Source: an uncultured bacterium (GTDB taxonomy: Bacteria > Bacillota > Clostridia > Lachnospirales > Lachnospiraceae). Taken from it: 64,000 bases of DNA. A program made the position numbers and the translations under genes. The notes under the pieces were generated by a model. It did not search any database. It was given only the letters and a program-made list of their open reading frames with translations, and was not told the origin of the DNA. Of this stretch, positions 1-9,303 are shown in pieces. The stretch lies in contig CANCXX010000004.1 of NCBI GenBank assembly GCA_947381965.1, positions 62,001-126,000 of the forward strand, given 5' to 3'. Within the stretch, counting starts at the first letter, position 1. Every line of letters begins with the position of its first letter.

Positions 1-94
1 TCATGCTGCTTACAAAGGTGGCGACTACAACAAAGCCAAAAAAGCCAAAAATAAGGTAAGCAAGCAGAAATTTCAGGTAGAGGGTTTTTCTCAT
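1..94 (-). CDS. sensor histidine kinase, N-terminal fragment (cut by window edge)
   Basis: Only the first ~31 codons are inside the window. They read MRKTLYLKF followed by a strongly hydrophobic stretch (LLAYLIFGFFGFVVVA), which is a short cytoplasmic start plus the first membrane helix. The start codon overlaps the stop of the PhoB-like regulator gene as ATGA (91-94), so the two are translationally coupled. A membrane protein coupled behind an OmpR/PhoB regulator is almost always its sensor histidine kinase. That function is inferred from position, because no catalytic motif is visible in the window. Confidence 0.6.
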   Translation of the reverse strand, partial: MRKTLYLKFLLAYLIFGFFGFVVVATFVSSM

Positions 95-792
95 TGCCTC
101 ACCTCAAATTTGTAGCCAATGCCCCAGATGGTGGCAATCCGCCATCCTGCATGGTCGTTTATTTTTTCACGTAGCCGTTTGATATGTACGTCAACGGTTC
201 GCGTATCACCGATATATTCATAACCCCATATCTGGTCAAGAAGCTGTTCTCTTGTAAAAACGTGATTGGGGGAAGATGCCAGAAAGTATAATAATTCCAG
301 TTCCTTGGGCGGCATTTCCACGGTTTTGCCCATATAAATTACAGAGTAGTTGGTCTGGTTGATAATAAGATCCGGGTATTCCACACACTTAATGTCCGAA
401 GAGGCGGCAGCAGGGGGCGCAGGCTTATACCTTCGAAGCACAGCCTTTACCCGCGCCACCAGTTCTTTGGAATCAAAGGGCTTTTCCATATAATCATCTG
501 CTCCCAATTCCAGTCCCAGTACTTTGTCAAAGATTTCCCCTTTGGCGGAAAGCATAATAATGGGAATGGCGGATTTGGCCCGTATTTCCCGGCATACCTG
601 ATAGCCGTCAATGCCTGGAAGCATTAAATCAAGCAGGATCAGGTTCGGCTCAAAGGAGTCTGCAAGAAGCAGAGCGCTTTCCCCATCCCCGGCTATCATT
701 GTCTCAAAGCATTCTTTGGTGAGGTAAAGGGAAATCAGATCTGCAATGTTGCTGTCATCATCCACAATTAATATTTTTTGTTTGTTTACCAT
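91..792 (-). CDS. OmpR/PhoB-family response regulator
   Basis: A 233-residue two-domain regulator. The receiver shows the acidic cluster DDD at residues 11-13, the phosphoacceptor Asp at about residue 55 (LLDLMLPG) and the conserved Lys in EKPF near 104. Residues ~135-233 form a winged-helix DNA-binding domain with the usual DTRTVDVHIKRLREK recognition-helix region. It lies 17 bp downstream of mutS2 on the same strand and is coupled to a sensor kinase gene that runs off the window. It presumably controls transcription when phosphorylated. The target genes and the stimulus cannot be read from the sequence. Confidence 0.9.
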   Translation of the reverse strand: MVNKQKILIVDDDSNIADLISLYLTKECFETMIAGDGESALLLADSFEPNLILLDLMLPGIDGYQVCREIRAKSAIPIIMLSAKGEIFDKVLGLELGADDYMEKPFDSKELVARVKAVLRRYKPAPPAAASSDIKCVEYPDLIINQTNYSVIYMGKTVEMPPKELELLYFLASSPNHVFTREQLLDQIWGYEYIGDTRTVDVHIKRLREKINDHAGWRIATIWGIGYKFEVRQ

Positions 793-809
793 AAAATCAC
801 ACCTTCCAT

Positions 810-3197
810 TTATTCTTTAAAGGTTACAATTGTAACGCCTGCATCGCCCTCGCCATACTCTCCCAGCCGGTAGGACTTCACATACTTAATTTTTTTCAGG
901 TGGCTGTGCACCGCGTTTCTGAGGGCGCCTGTGCCTTTGCCATGTACGACCCTTACCGTGGAGAGACGTGAGAGATAGGCATCGTCTAAATATTTATCCA
1001 GTTCAGCAAGGGCTTCGTCCACTGTTTTTCCAAGCAGATTTATTTCAGGGGAAATATTTAGGGCTTTGGACATTTTAGCCCTGCTGGTATGGCTTTTTGG
1101 CTGGGGCGGCGTACTGGAAGAAGACTGTCCGGCAAGGACTGTAAGGTCTTTAATATTTGCCTGTGAGCGCATAATGCCACATTGCACAAAAAGGTTTCCC
1201 TTATGGTCTGGAAGCGTGCTTACAGTTCCCTGAAGACCCATGGAAATTATTTTTACACTGTCTCCTATTTTCAGCTGATCAGGTTTTAGCTGTTTTTCCC
1301 GTGGAGTATCTTTGGATTTTAAGGAAATTTTTTCATTCTTTTTGCCGATTTCTCCCCGGAGACGTTCTCTTGTTTTTTCCAGATCTTTTAAGGAAGCGCC
1401 AGGGCCTGCTTTTTGGAATATGCGGATGGTTTCGTCGGCAACGTTTTTGGCATCCTGGAGAATATCCCTTGCCTGTTCATTGGCTTCCCTTAAAATACGG
1501 GCTTTGGCGTTGTCTATTTTTTCATTTTTTTCATGCAGCTTTTCCTTCAGGGCTTTAATCTCTTCTTTATAAGAGGCAATTTCCAGCCGTTCTTTTTCTA
1601 TAGTGACCCGGCTGCTTTCCAAATCGGCAAGGAGATCTTCAAAACTCTTTTCCTCTGTGGTAATCTGCGCTTTGGCGGCGTCTATGATATAATCCGGCAG
1701 TCCTAGCTTGGAAGAGATGGCAAAAGCGTTGCTCTTTCCTGGAATTCCAACCAAGAGCCTGTAAGTGGGGGCTAAAGTTTCAATGTTAAACTCACAGCAG
1801 GCATTTTCCACAAAGCTGGTGGTCAGGGCATAAACCTTAAGCTCGCTGTAGTGGGTGGTAGCCATGGTGCGGATGCCCCGTGTGTGGAGATGGTCCAAAA
1901 CCGCAACAGCAAGGGCAGCGCCTTCTGTGGGGTCAGTTCCGGCCCCTAATTCATCAAAGAGGCAAAGGGAATTTTCGTCTGCGTTTTTTAAAATGGAGAC
2001 GATACTGGTCATGTGGGAGGAAAAGGTACTAAGGTTTTGCTCAATACTCTGTTCGTCACCGATGTCTGCAAAAACTTCTGTAAAAATGGAAAGCTCCGAG
2101 CGGTCCAGCGCCGGAATGTGGAGTCCTGCCTGACCCATCAAAGTAAACAGCCCCACCGTTTTTAAAGATACCGTTTTTCCGCCGGTGTTGGGTCCGGTTA
2201 CTACCAGTAAATCGAAATCCCTGCCCAGATAAATGTCAATGGGAACCACTTTTTTGGCAGGGAGCAGAGGATGGCGTCCCTTTCGGATGTTGATATACCG
2301 TTGGGTGTTAAAAAGAGGCATGGTGGCATTTTCATCTATGGCAAGAGAGGCCTTGGCAAACACAAAGTCAAGGAATGTCATGATACGCTGGTTTTCTTTA
2401 ATTTCCTGTGTGTGTCCGGCAGTCTGTGCACTTAAAGAGGCAAGAACGGCTTCAATTTCCTCTTTTTCTTTTATGGCAAGCTCCCGCAGCTGGTTATTTA
2501 AGTTTACAATGGCAGCCGGTTCAATAAAAAAGGTAGATCCGGTTGAGGACTGGTCGTGGACCATGCCCTGTACCTGACTTTTATATTCAGATTTTACAGG
2601 AATGCAATACCGGTTATCCCGCATTGTGATGACAGCATCCTGCAGATAGCTTCTGTAAGAGCCGTTTACCATAGAAGCAAGCTGGGAGTGGATTTTGTCA
2701 TTGGTAAGCTGGATAGAGCGGCGTACATGCTTAAGGCCCGGACTGGCGTCGTCAGCAATTTCCTCTTCGGAAAGGATGCAGCGGTTTATTTCACCGGAAA
2801 GGACAGTTAAAGGTTCCAATGCACGGAAATATTCCGTCAAAGTGGTTTCTTTTTCTTCCTCCTCATTCCTGGCGCTTCGGCCGTAGGCTTTGATGCGGTT
2901 AACATTATCAAGAAGCCGGGCAATTTTTAAAAGCTCAGGGGCGGAAAGCGTACTTCCCACCTCAAGACTTTGCATTGCCATGGCAACATCATGGTTGCCG
3001 CCAAAGGAGGAGGAGCCTTTCGCAAATAGCATGGAAAGGGCGTCAGAGGTTTGCTGCTGGGCAAGGCGGATGGCAGACAGGTCTGTCAGGGGCTTTAATT
3101 CCGCACACATGGCCCGGCCGGGGGCTGAAGACGCCTTTTGTACTAATAAGCTGATAATTTTATTGTATTCTAATGTGGTTAATACTTTTTCGTTCAT
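810..3197 (-). CDS. mutS2: endonuclease MutS2
   Basis: About 795 residues, the normal length for MutS2. The P-loop reads GPNTGGKT in the middle of the protein, followed by the Walker B segment LCLFDELGAGTDPTEG. A coiled-coil region rich in Glu and Lys follows. The C-terminal Smr nuclease domain carries LLGKTVDEAL and the catalytic-loop motif VHGKGTGALR. MutS2 acts on branched DNA and on collided ribosomes in Firmicutes and is not part of classical mismatch repair. I chose ATG at 3197 over one four codons upstream because GGAG sits at the right distance before it. It heads an operon with the two-component genes downstream. Confidence 0.95.
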   Translation of the reverse strand: MNEKVLTTLEYNKIISLLVQKASSAPGRAMCAELKPLTDLSAIRLAQQQTSDALSMLFAKGSSSFGGNHDVAMAMQSLEVGSTLSAPELLKIARLLDNVNRIKAYGRSARNEEEEKETTLTEYFRALEPLTVLSGEINRCILSEEEIADDASPGLKHVRRSIQLTNDKIHSQLASMVNGSYRSYLQDAVITMRDNRYCIPVKSEYKSQVQGMVHDQSSTGSTFFIEPAAIVNLNNQLRELAIKEKEEIEAVLASLSAQTAGHTQEIKENQRIMTFLDFVFAKASLAIDENATMPLFNTQRYINIRKGRHPLLPAKKVVPIDIYLGRDFDLLVVTGPNTGGKTVSLKTVGLFTLMGQAGLHIPALDRSELSIFTEVFADIGDEQSIEQNLSTFSSHMTSIVSILKNADENSLCLFDELGAGTDPTEGAALAVAVLDHLHTRGIRTMATTHYSELKVYALTTSFVENACCEFNIETLAPTYRLLVGIPGKSNAFAISSKLGLPDYIIDAAKAQITTEEKSFEDLLADLESSRVTIEKERLEIASYKEEIKALKEKLHEKNEKIDNAKARILREANEQARDILQDAKNVADETIRIFQKAGPGASLKDLEKTRERLRGEIGKKNEKISLKSKDTPREKQLKPDQLKIGDSVKIISMGLQGTVSTLPDHKGNLFVQCGIMRSQANIKDLTVLAGQSSSSTPPQPKSHTSRAKMSKALNISPEINLLGKTVDEALAELDKYLDDAYLSRLSTVRVVHGKGTGALRNAVHSHLKKIKYVKSYRLGEYGEGDAGVTIVTFKE

Positions 3198-3526
3198 AAT
3201 AATCTCCATTCTTGCTCAGCCCGCGAATTTGGGTGCAAGCACAAATTTGGGCGCAGGTAAATGTCTGATAGTAAACGACAAATAAATTGCCCTTTACTGT
3301 AAACTCGCCGGGGAATGCCGATGTAAGCTGTGGTTTGCACCGGATAAAAGGTGTTTTTATACTTTTCGCTATAGTATAACATATTTTAGACGGAGACACT
3401 ATACGAAAGAAAATAAAAGAGGAAAGCCTGAATGATTTCTGTGAAAAGAGGGTTCGTAACATTGCATTCCGTAATCAGTTTTGTTAAAATATTTTAATAT
3501 GGTAATGAAAGGAAAAGATAAGATAA
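3198..3526. other. divergent intergenic region between mutS2 and the DUF6056-like gene
   Basis: About 330 bp between two divergently read genes. It must carry both promoters, but I find no hexamer pair with good match and spacing on either strand. A TATACT at 3373-3378 (minus) is a possible -10 for mutS2 with no convincing -35. No gene, repeat or hairpin stands out. Confidence 0.4.
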
Positions 3527-4927
3527 GTGACAGATTTTGTGGAAAAACATAGAAAACATATTTTTTATCTGATAGTTGCAGCTGCGTTTCTGACAATTTA
3601 TGCCTATAATCTGCTGACGCCATATTTGTCAGACGATTATTTTTATGCGGTTGAAGTGGGGCAGGCATCCTCTTTATGGGATCTGGTAAGGCAGCAGTAT
3701 GGGGAATATCTTTCAAACAGCGGAAGGGTAATCGGACAGTTTAATGTGCGTCTTTCCCTGGCCATGGGCAAGCAGGCCTTTAATGTAATAAACAGCGGGA
3801 TGTTTGTTGGACTTGTGCTTCTAATGTATGCAAATATCCGTCGGAAAAAGAAACACGACTTGTTTGTGCTTTTACTTATTTTGACTTTTCTGTGGAAATA
3901 TGCAGTGGATTTTGGGCAGACAATGCTGTGGATTTGCGGTTCCTGCAATTATTTGTGGGGAAGTGTTTTTATTTTGGGATTTATTACCTTTTACCGGCAT
4001 TTTCTGGACCAGGGGGAGAAGATAAAACATGAGGGTGTATTAGCGGCAGGAGCTTTTCTGTTTGGCCTTCTGGCAGGGTGGTGCAATGAGAACACTTCCG
4101 GCGGCGGGCTTTTGCTTGTGCTTATGTTTGGAATAAACTTCTGGTGGAATCAGAGAACATCAGTAAAAAGAAGGATTCACCCTTTTATGCTTTCGGGCGT
4201 TCTTGGAATGTGCTGTGGAATACTGGGAATGATAAGCGCACCGGGAGTGCGAAGCAGAAGCTCGGTTATGGCGGAAGATGGATATACTGGTATTGTGGGG
4301 CTTCTTTCAAGAATCTATAAGATTACCATCAGCATAAGAGAACTGTTTTTTCCTGTGATAATTTTTCTGGTTATGGCGCTGGTATTTCTGGTACTTCAAA
4401 GGAAGCTGGTTATGTGGAAACAGATACGCTGTAATGAAACGGTGTTGTTTCTGGCTGCCGCTTTAGCTACCAGCTATGCCCTGGCTTTGGCGCCGACTCC
4501 TATGAACAGGGCATTCTTTGGGGCAGGGATTTTTCTTTTGACTGCCTGCCTGCAGGCAATTGTTGATGTGGCAGATAAAGAACAGACAGTAAAAGCGGTA
4601 AAGTATAGCTTGGTTTGCGGTTTATGTGTATGGCTGTTCTTTGCTTATTTGGACAATCTGGTAAATCTTGCCAGAATTTACCGGGAAGAAAAGGAGCGGA
4701 TTACGTTGATTCTGGAAGAAAAGGCAGATCCGGACGGCGATGGAATTGTGGTAGTGCCAAAGTTCCGGGAAGCCTTTAAGAATCCCTACAGCAATGCCCA
4801 TCATTCTGATATGGAGGATGACAGGGATTACTGGATTAATCTTTTTTATGAAACCTATTATGGGGTGGAGGAAATTACAGCCATTCCCCGTGAAGAATGG
4901 GATGAGCTTTATGGGGATAAAGAGTAA
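3527..4927 (+). CDS. polytopic membrane protein, DUF6056-like
   Basis: A 466-residue integral membrane protein with about ten hydrophobic helices, starting with FYLIVAAAFLTIYAYNLL. Just after the first helix there is an acidic DDYFY motif, as found in DUF6056-type and other GT-C-like membrane proteins where early-loop Asp residues bind a lipid-linked sugar donor. The C-terminal ~90 residues are soluble. The start is a GTG at 3527 with AAAGGA about 13 bp upstream, so the start is uncertain. The family assignment is from memory of similar proteins. A role in transferring sugars or polymers at the cell surface is inference only. Confidence 0.65.
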   Translation: MTDFVEKHRKHIFYLIVAAAFLTIYAYNLLTPYLSDDYFYAVEVGQASSLWDLVRQQYGEYLSNSGRVIGQFNVRLSLAMGKQAFNVINSGMFVGLVLLMYANIRRKKKHDLFVLLLILTFLWKYAVDFGQTMLWICGSCNYLWGSVFILGFITFYRHFLDQGEKIKHEGVLAAGAFLFGLLAGWCNENTSGGGLLLVLMFGINFWWNQRTSVKRRIHPFMLSGVLGMCCGILGMISAPGVRSRSSVMAEDGYTGIVGLLSRIYKITISIRELFFPVIIFLVMALVFLVLQRKLVMWKQIRCNETVLFLAAALATSYALALAPTPMNRAFFGAGIFLLTACLQAIVDVADKEQTVKAVKYSLVCGLCVWLFFAYLDNLVNLARIYREEKERITLILEEKADPDGDGIVVVPKFREAFKNPYSNAHHSDMEDDRDYWINLFYETYYGVEEITAIPREEWDELYGDKE

Positions 4928-4964
4928 CAATGAATCAGCAGTTAAAGGGGCGGGATAGGAAGAG

Positions 4965-5882
4965 ATGGAATGGAGAGGGCTAAGAGACAGTCCCTGTAAC
5001 TTATGTCCAAGGGAATGTTTGGCAAACCGGAGGGACGGGCAAATTGGGTTTTGCCGGATGGATGACCGGATTTTTCTTGCAAGGGCGGCCCTTCATATGT
5101 GGGAAGAGCCTTGCATATCGGGACAACAAGGATCCGGAGCCGTATTTTTTTCAGGATGTAATTTAAGGTGTATTTATTGCCAGAATTCTGAAATCTCATC
5201 AGGCAAAAGAGGAAAGCCGGTGTCAGTGGAACGGCTGTCAGAAATTTTTCTGGAACTGCAGGAAAAGGGAGCGGCCAACATTAATCTGGTTACGCCGGAT
5301 CATTATGTGGAGAAGGCGGCCAAAGCCGTCCTTATGGCCCGCAGAGACGGACTTGTAGTTCCGGTGGTATATAATGGAAGTGGTTATGAAAAAGGGGAGG
5401 TGATTAAGAATCTGCAGGGAATTGTGGATATTTTTCTCACAGATTTTAAATATATGGATGAGCAAGTGTCCCGAAAGTATTCAGGGGCGGCGGATTATCC
5501 GGAGGTTGCAAAAGAGGCGCTTGGAGAGATGGTAAAGATTACAGGGGAACCGGTTTTTGATGGGGACGGCATGATGCAAAAGGGAGTGATAGTCAGGCAT
5601 TTGCTTCTGCCCGGACATAAAAAGAACGCAAAGGATGTAATACGGTATGTATATGAGACATATGGGGACAAGATATATATCAGTCTGATGAACCAGTATA
5701 CGCCCTTGGAGCAATTAAAAGGAAATGGGACATTTGGGGAGCTTGGCAGAAGGGTAACGAAAAGAGAGTATGAGGCAGTGGTGGATTTTGCCATTTCGCT
5801 GGGGGTGGCAAATGCCTTTATCCAGGAGGGAGACACGGCAAAGGAGTGTTTCATCCCCGAATTTGATTGTGAAGGGATTTAA
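4965..5882 (+). CDS. radical SAM protein, PflX-like (COG1313 type)
   Basis: A 305-residue radical SAM protein with the cluster-binding motif CNLRCIYC near residue 70. A separate Cys-rich start (CNLCPRECLANRRDGQIGFC) is typical of the PflX/COG1313 group related to pyruvate formate-lyase activating enzymes. The SAM-binding glycine-rich strand and later barrel segments such as GVIVRHLLLPGH are present. No glycyl-radical enzyme is encoded nearby, so a glycyl-radical activase role is not supported by context. Substrates of this group are largely unassigned. AGGAAG precedes the ATG. Confidence 0.85.
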   Translation: MEWRGLRDSPCNLCPRECLANRRDGQIGFCRMDDRIFLARAALHMWEEPCISGQQGSGAVFFSGCNLRCIYCQNSEISSGKRGKPVSVERLSEIFLELQEKGAANINLVTPDHYVEKAAKAVLMARRDGLVVPVVYNGSGYEKGEVIKNLQGIVDIFLTDFKYMDEQVSRKYSGAADYPEVAKEALGEMVKITGEPVFDGDGMMQKGVIVRHLLLPGHKKNAKDVIRYVYETYGDKIYISLMNQYTPLEQLKGNGTFGELGRRVTKREYEAVVDFAISLGVANAFIQEGDTAKECFIPEFDCEGI

Positions 5883-6110
5883 GGGCAGGAGCGGAACTTA
5901 AAAACAGCGAAAGCCCATCCAAGGGCCCAGAGGAAATACTGGAAGAGAAGCAGACAGGATTTGCTCTGAAGAGTAAGGCCGTTGGAGGGGCAGGAGCGGA
6001 ACTTAAAAACAGCGAAAGCCCATCCAAGGGCCCAGAGGAAATACTGGAAGAGAAGCAGACAGGATTTGCTCTGAAGAGTAAGGCTTTTGGAGGGGCAGGA
6101 GCGGAACTTA
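5883..6110. repeat. tandem repeat array A, 105-bp unit
   Basis: Two complete 105-bp units (5891-5995 and 5996-6100) and a terminal partial copy lie between the radical SAM stop codon and the GH3 ribosome binding site. The units differ at only about three bases (GGCCGTT versus GGCTTTT near the end). Each unit starts at the core GCGGAACT and is preceded by GGGGCAGGA. The plus strand has an uninterrupted frame through both units, but it lacks a start codon. Related arrays occur at 41308-41562 and 52919-53257. Confidence 0.9.
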
Positions 6111-6128
6111 AAATAGGAGGTATCTGGA

Positions 6129-8405
6129 GTGGAAGCAGAAAAATTAAAGGAACTGATTGGAAAGATGACGCTGGAGGAAAAAGCAGCTTTTTGCTCCGGG
6201 GCAGATTTTTGGCATACGGAAGGGCTGGAAAGGCTGGGTATCCCGGCATCCATGGTTTCTGACGGCCCTCATGGGCTTAGAAAACAGGACGAAAAAGCAG
6301 ACCATCTTGGGGTGAATGAGAGCATTAAGGCAGTCTGTTTTCCGGCAGGGTGCGGAACCGCGGCTTCTTTTAACAGGGAGTTGCTTGTGGAAATGGGAAG
6401 GGTACTTGGAAAAGAGTGTCAGGCAGAGGGGGTCAGTGTGATTTTAGGGCCTGCAGTGAATATTAAACGTTCTCCCCTATGCGGACGAAATTTTGAATAT
6501 TATTCAGAAGATCCTCTGGTAGCATCTGAAATGGCAGGTGCTCTGGTTGAGGGGATACAAAGTCAGAATGTGGGAACCAGTATCAAACATTTTCTTGCCA
6601 ATAATCAGGAAACCAGAAGAATGACTGCAAGCTCACAGATAGATGAAAGAACCCTGCGGGAAATTTATCTGGCAGCTTTTGAGGGTGCGGTTACTAAAAA
6701 GAAACCCTGGACAGTGATGTGTTCCTATAACAAAATAAATGGCGTTTATGCGGCGGAAAATAAGAAATATCTGACAGATGTCCTTAGGGGCGAGTGGGGA
6801 TTTGACGGATATGTAATGAGTGACTGGGGCGCAGTAAATGATCGTGTGGCCGATTTAAAAGCCGGACTGGATTTAGAAATGCCATCTTCCATGGGGTTAA
6901 ATGACAAGCTGATTGTGGAAGCAGTGAAAAACGGGACCTTAGAGGAAGGAGTGGTGGACAGGGCGGTAGAGAGAATCTTAAATATCGTATATCGCTTTGA
7001 GGAAAACAGGGATAAAAATGCTATTTTTGACCGGGATAAGGATCACGAGGCAGCCAGAAGGGTGGCAGAGGAATCAATGGTTCTTTTAAAGAATGAAGAT
7101 AATCTGCTTCCTCTTTCGGAAGAGCGGAAAGTGGCGTTTATTGGCAGATTTGCCGAAAAGCCCCGTTATCAGGGAGGCGGAAGCTCCCATATCAACAGCC
7201 ATAAAGTGACCAGTGCGCTTGACGCATCAGCAGGCAATGACAACATTATTTATGCGCAAGGATACGGCGTGGAAAAAGATGAGACGGATGAAGCGCTTCT
7301 GGCCGAGGCAGTAAAGGCAGCGGCGGAGGCCGAAGCCGCCGTGATTTTTGCCGGACTGCCAGACAGCTTCGAATCAGAAGGGTTTGACAGAAGCCATATG
7401 GCTTTGCCAGCCTGTCAGAACAGGCTGATTGAAGAAGTGGCTAAGGTACAGCCAAATGTGGTGGTGGTGCTCCACAATGGTTCTCCTGTGGAAATGCCAT
7501 GGATTTCTAAAGTAAAAGGCGTGCTGGAAAGCTATTTGGGCGGACAGGCAGTGGGAAGCGCCCAATATGACATTTTGTTTGGAAAGGTGAACCCCAGCGG
7601 AAAGCTGCCTGAGACATTTCCTGTGAAGCTGGAAGACAACCCCTCTTACCTGAACTTTCCGGGGGAAAAAGATCTGGTGGAGTACCGGGAGGGAGTTTTT
7701 GTAGGATACCGCTATTACGACAAGAAAAAAATGGAAGTATTGTTTCCCTTTGGATATGGACTTTCTTACACAACCTTTTCCTATACCAATTTAAAGCTGG
7801 ATAGCCGCAGAATAAAAGATACGGAAGGGCTGACTGTTTCGGTGGAAGTGACTAACACAGGAAGCCGTGCCGGAAAAGAAGTGGTGCAGCTTTATGTGGC
7901 GGATAAAGAAAGTACGGTAATGCGCCCGGTAAAGGAGTTACGTGACTTTGCAAAAGTGGAGTTACAGCCGGGAGAAACTAAGACGGTAACTTTTACTTTG
8001 GGAAAAAGGGCATTTGCTTATTACAGTACCCAGATTCATGACTGGCATGTGGAAAGCGGGGAGTTTACGGTTATGATTGGTAAATCTTCACGGAATGTTG
8101 TATTGCAGGAGGATGTGTATGTGGAATCAACCGTAACGATTCCTGTACATTACACCACAGATTCCACCTTTGGTGATGTGATGGAAAATCCCAAGGCTGC
8201 CCAAATTGTAAAGGGACTGATGTCGCAAAATATGCTGGGAGGAAGCGACGAAGGCGGTAGTGTGACTTCAGAAGCGATTTCCGGGGAAATGATAGAAGCA
8301 ATGATGCGTTACATGCCTTTAAGAGGTGTGCTTAGTTTTGCAGGAGGTTCCGGCGTAGGGGCGAAAGAACTGCAGGCGCTGATTGATAAACTTAATGAAG
8401 CATAA
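6129..8405 (+). CDS. glycoside hydrolase family 3, beta-glucosidase-like
   Basis: 758 residues with the three-part GH3 layout. The N-terminal TIM barrel contains KHFLANNQE and the nucleophile Asp at about residue 232 in VMSDWGA. The alpha/beta sandwich domain contains GGGSSH and LPDSFESEGFDR. A fibronectin III-like domain covers residues ~560-660. There is no signal peptide, so it probably acts on imported oligosaccharides in the cytoplasm. The start is GTG at 6129 with AGGAGG 8 bp upstream; that ribosome site directly follows tandem array A. Exact sugar specificity (glucoside, xyloside or other) cannot be read from the sequence. Confidence 0.92.
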   Translation: MEAEKLKELIGKMTLEEKAAFCSGADFWHTEGLERLGIPASMVSDGPHGLRKQDEKADHLGVNESIKAVCFPAGCGTAASFNRELLVEMGRVLGKECQAEGVSVILGPAVNIKRSPLCGRNFEYYSEDPLVASEMAGALVEGIQSQNVGTSIKHFLANNQETRRMTASSQIDERTLREIYLAAFEGAVTKKKPWTVMCSYNKINGVYAAENKKYLTDVLRGEWGFDGYVMSDWGAVNDRVADLKAGLDLEMPSSMGLNDKLIVEAVKNGTLEEGVVDRAVERILNIVYRFEENRDKNAIFDRDKDHEAARRVAEESMVLLKNEDNLLPLSEERKVAFIGRFAEKPRYQGGGSSHINSHKVTSALDASAGNDNIIYAQGYGVEKDETDEALLAEAVKAAAEAEAAVIFAGLPDSFESEGFDRSHMALPACQNRLIEEVAKVQPNVVVVLHNGSPVEMPWISKVKGVLESYLGGQAVGSAQYDILFGKVNPSGKLPETFPVKLEDNPSYLNFPGEKDLVEYREGVFVGYRYYDKKKMEVLFPFGYGLSYTTFSYTNLKLDSRRIKDTEGLTVSVEVTNTGSRAGKEVVQLYVADKESTVMRPVKELRDFAKVELQPGETKTVTFTLGKRAFAYYSTQIHDWHVESGEFTVMIGKSSRNVVLQEDVYVESTVTIPVHYTTDSTFGDVMENPKAAQIVKGLMSQNMLGGSDEGGSVTSEAISGEMIEAMMRYMPLRGVLSFAGGSGVGAKELQALIDKLNEA

Positions 8406-8632
8406 AGTTTTTTAAAGATATTTTTTGACAATAGTTAAGAATAATTCTCCATTTTTTACAGATAATAACTCCATGACCAATGCGAAAATATACCGGTTGA
8501 TTTGAGAGGATGGCAGGCTTTTTTCTGATGAAAAAGTCCAAATGGCGACAGCATCCGGATTTTTGGGATGACAGATGAAGCCGGATACCGGAAGAAGCAT
8601 GGATATGCCGGTGGAAATGGAGGAAGTGATAA

Positions 8633-9178
8633 ATGAAAGCAACAGGCATTGTAAGACGGATAGATGATTTAGGCCGTATTGTAATACCCAAGGAAATCAG
8701 GCGCACACTCCGCATAAGGGAGAGTGACCCGCTGGAAATATTTACCGACAGGGAAGGCGAGATTATTTTAAAAAAATATTCTCCCATAGGTGAGATGAAT
8801 ACCTTTGCAAAGCAGTATGCGGAAAGCCTTGCGCAGGTGTCCGGGAGGACGGCGCTTATAGCGGACCGGGATCAGTTTATTGCAGTATCAGGCGGATTTA
8901 AGAGTATTCTTGGAAAGTCAATCAGTAAGGAACTGGAGGAAAAGCTGAATAAGCGGGAAATGGTGATTGCCTCAAAGGAGGACACGAATTTTATTCCCAT
9001 TACCCAGGATGTTACGGATGAATTTCATCAGGAAGCCATTTTCCCAATTATCTGTGAAGGAGATATGATTGGCGGCGTGGTGCTGATTGACAACGACGAA
9101 AAGGGAAAAATGGGAGAAGTGGAACAAAAGCTGATCCAGTCGGCGGCAGGGTTTCTTGGAAGACAGATGGAACAGTAG
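8633..9178 (+). CDS. spoVT: stage V sporulation protein T
   Basis: 181 residues. Residues 1-50 are an AbrB-type swapped-hairpin DNA-binding domain (MKATGIVRRIDDLGRIVIPKE), and residues ~55-181 are a GAF-like sensor domain. Length and both domains match SpoVT, a forespore regulator that modulates sigma-G genes in endospore formers. This is the clearest sign in the window that the organism sporulates. I could not identify a convincing sigma-G promoter in the 227 bp upstream. Confidence 0.93.
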   Translation: MKATGIVRRIDDLGRIVIPKEIRRTLRIRESDPLEIFTDREGEIILKKYSPIGEMNTFAKQYAESLAQVSGRTALIADRDQFIAVSGGFKSILGKSISKELEEKLNKREMVIASKEDTNFIPITQDVTDEFHQEAIFPIICEGDMIGGVVLIDNDEKGKMGEVEQKLIQSAAGFLGRQMEQ

Positions 9179-9209
9179 GGACTATCAAAAATCATGGCAA
9201 AATGGAAGG

Positions 9210-9252
9210 CCCGGAATTGTAAAATGAAATTTTTGCAGTTCCGGGTTTGTTT
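9210..9252 (+). terminator. terminator-like hairpin after spoVT
   Basis: CCCGGAAT at 9210 pairs with the CCGGG ending at 9245 (extended by AGTT), and is followed by the T-rich TTTGTTT. It is placed 30 bp past the spoVT stop. Confidence 0.6.
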
Positions 9253-9272
9253 ATGAATTTCCAGGAGGATTT

Positions 9273-9299
9273 ATGATTAGAAAGGCAACGGTACTGTAA
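9273..9299 (+). pseudogene. possible truncated start of a GNAT acetyltransferase
   Basis: A perfect AGGAGG ribosome site precedes an ATG and eight codons (MIRKATVL) before a stop. MIRKAT is a common opening of GNAT acetyltransferases, so this may be the stump of a deleted gene. With so few residues it could also be chance. Confidence 0.25.
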
Positions 9300-9303
9300 C
9301 AGG

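Noticed and set aside
5883-6128. Diversity-generating or retron-type element
   Set aside because: No reverse transcriptase, no template/variable repeat pair with adenine-specific changes.
5851-6253. Long minus-strand frames over array A (and 41354-41695, 52809-53183 over arrays B and C)
   Set aside because: They owe their length to the repeat composition, have no ribosome sites, and antisense-overlap well-supported genes.
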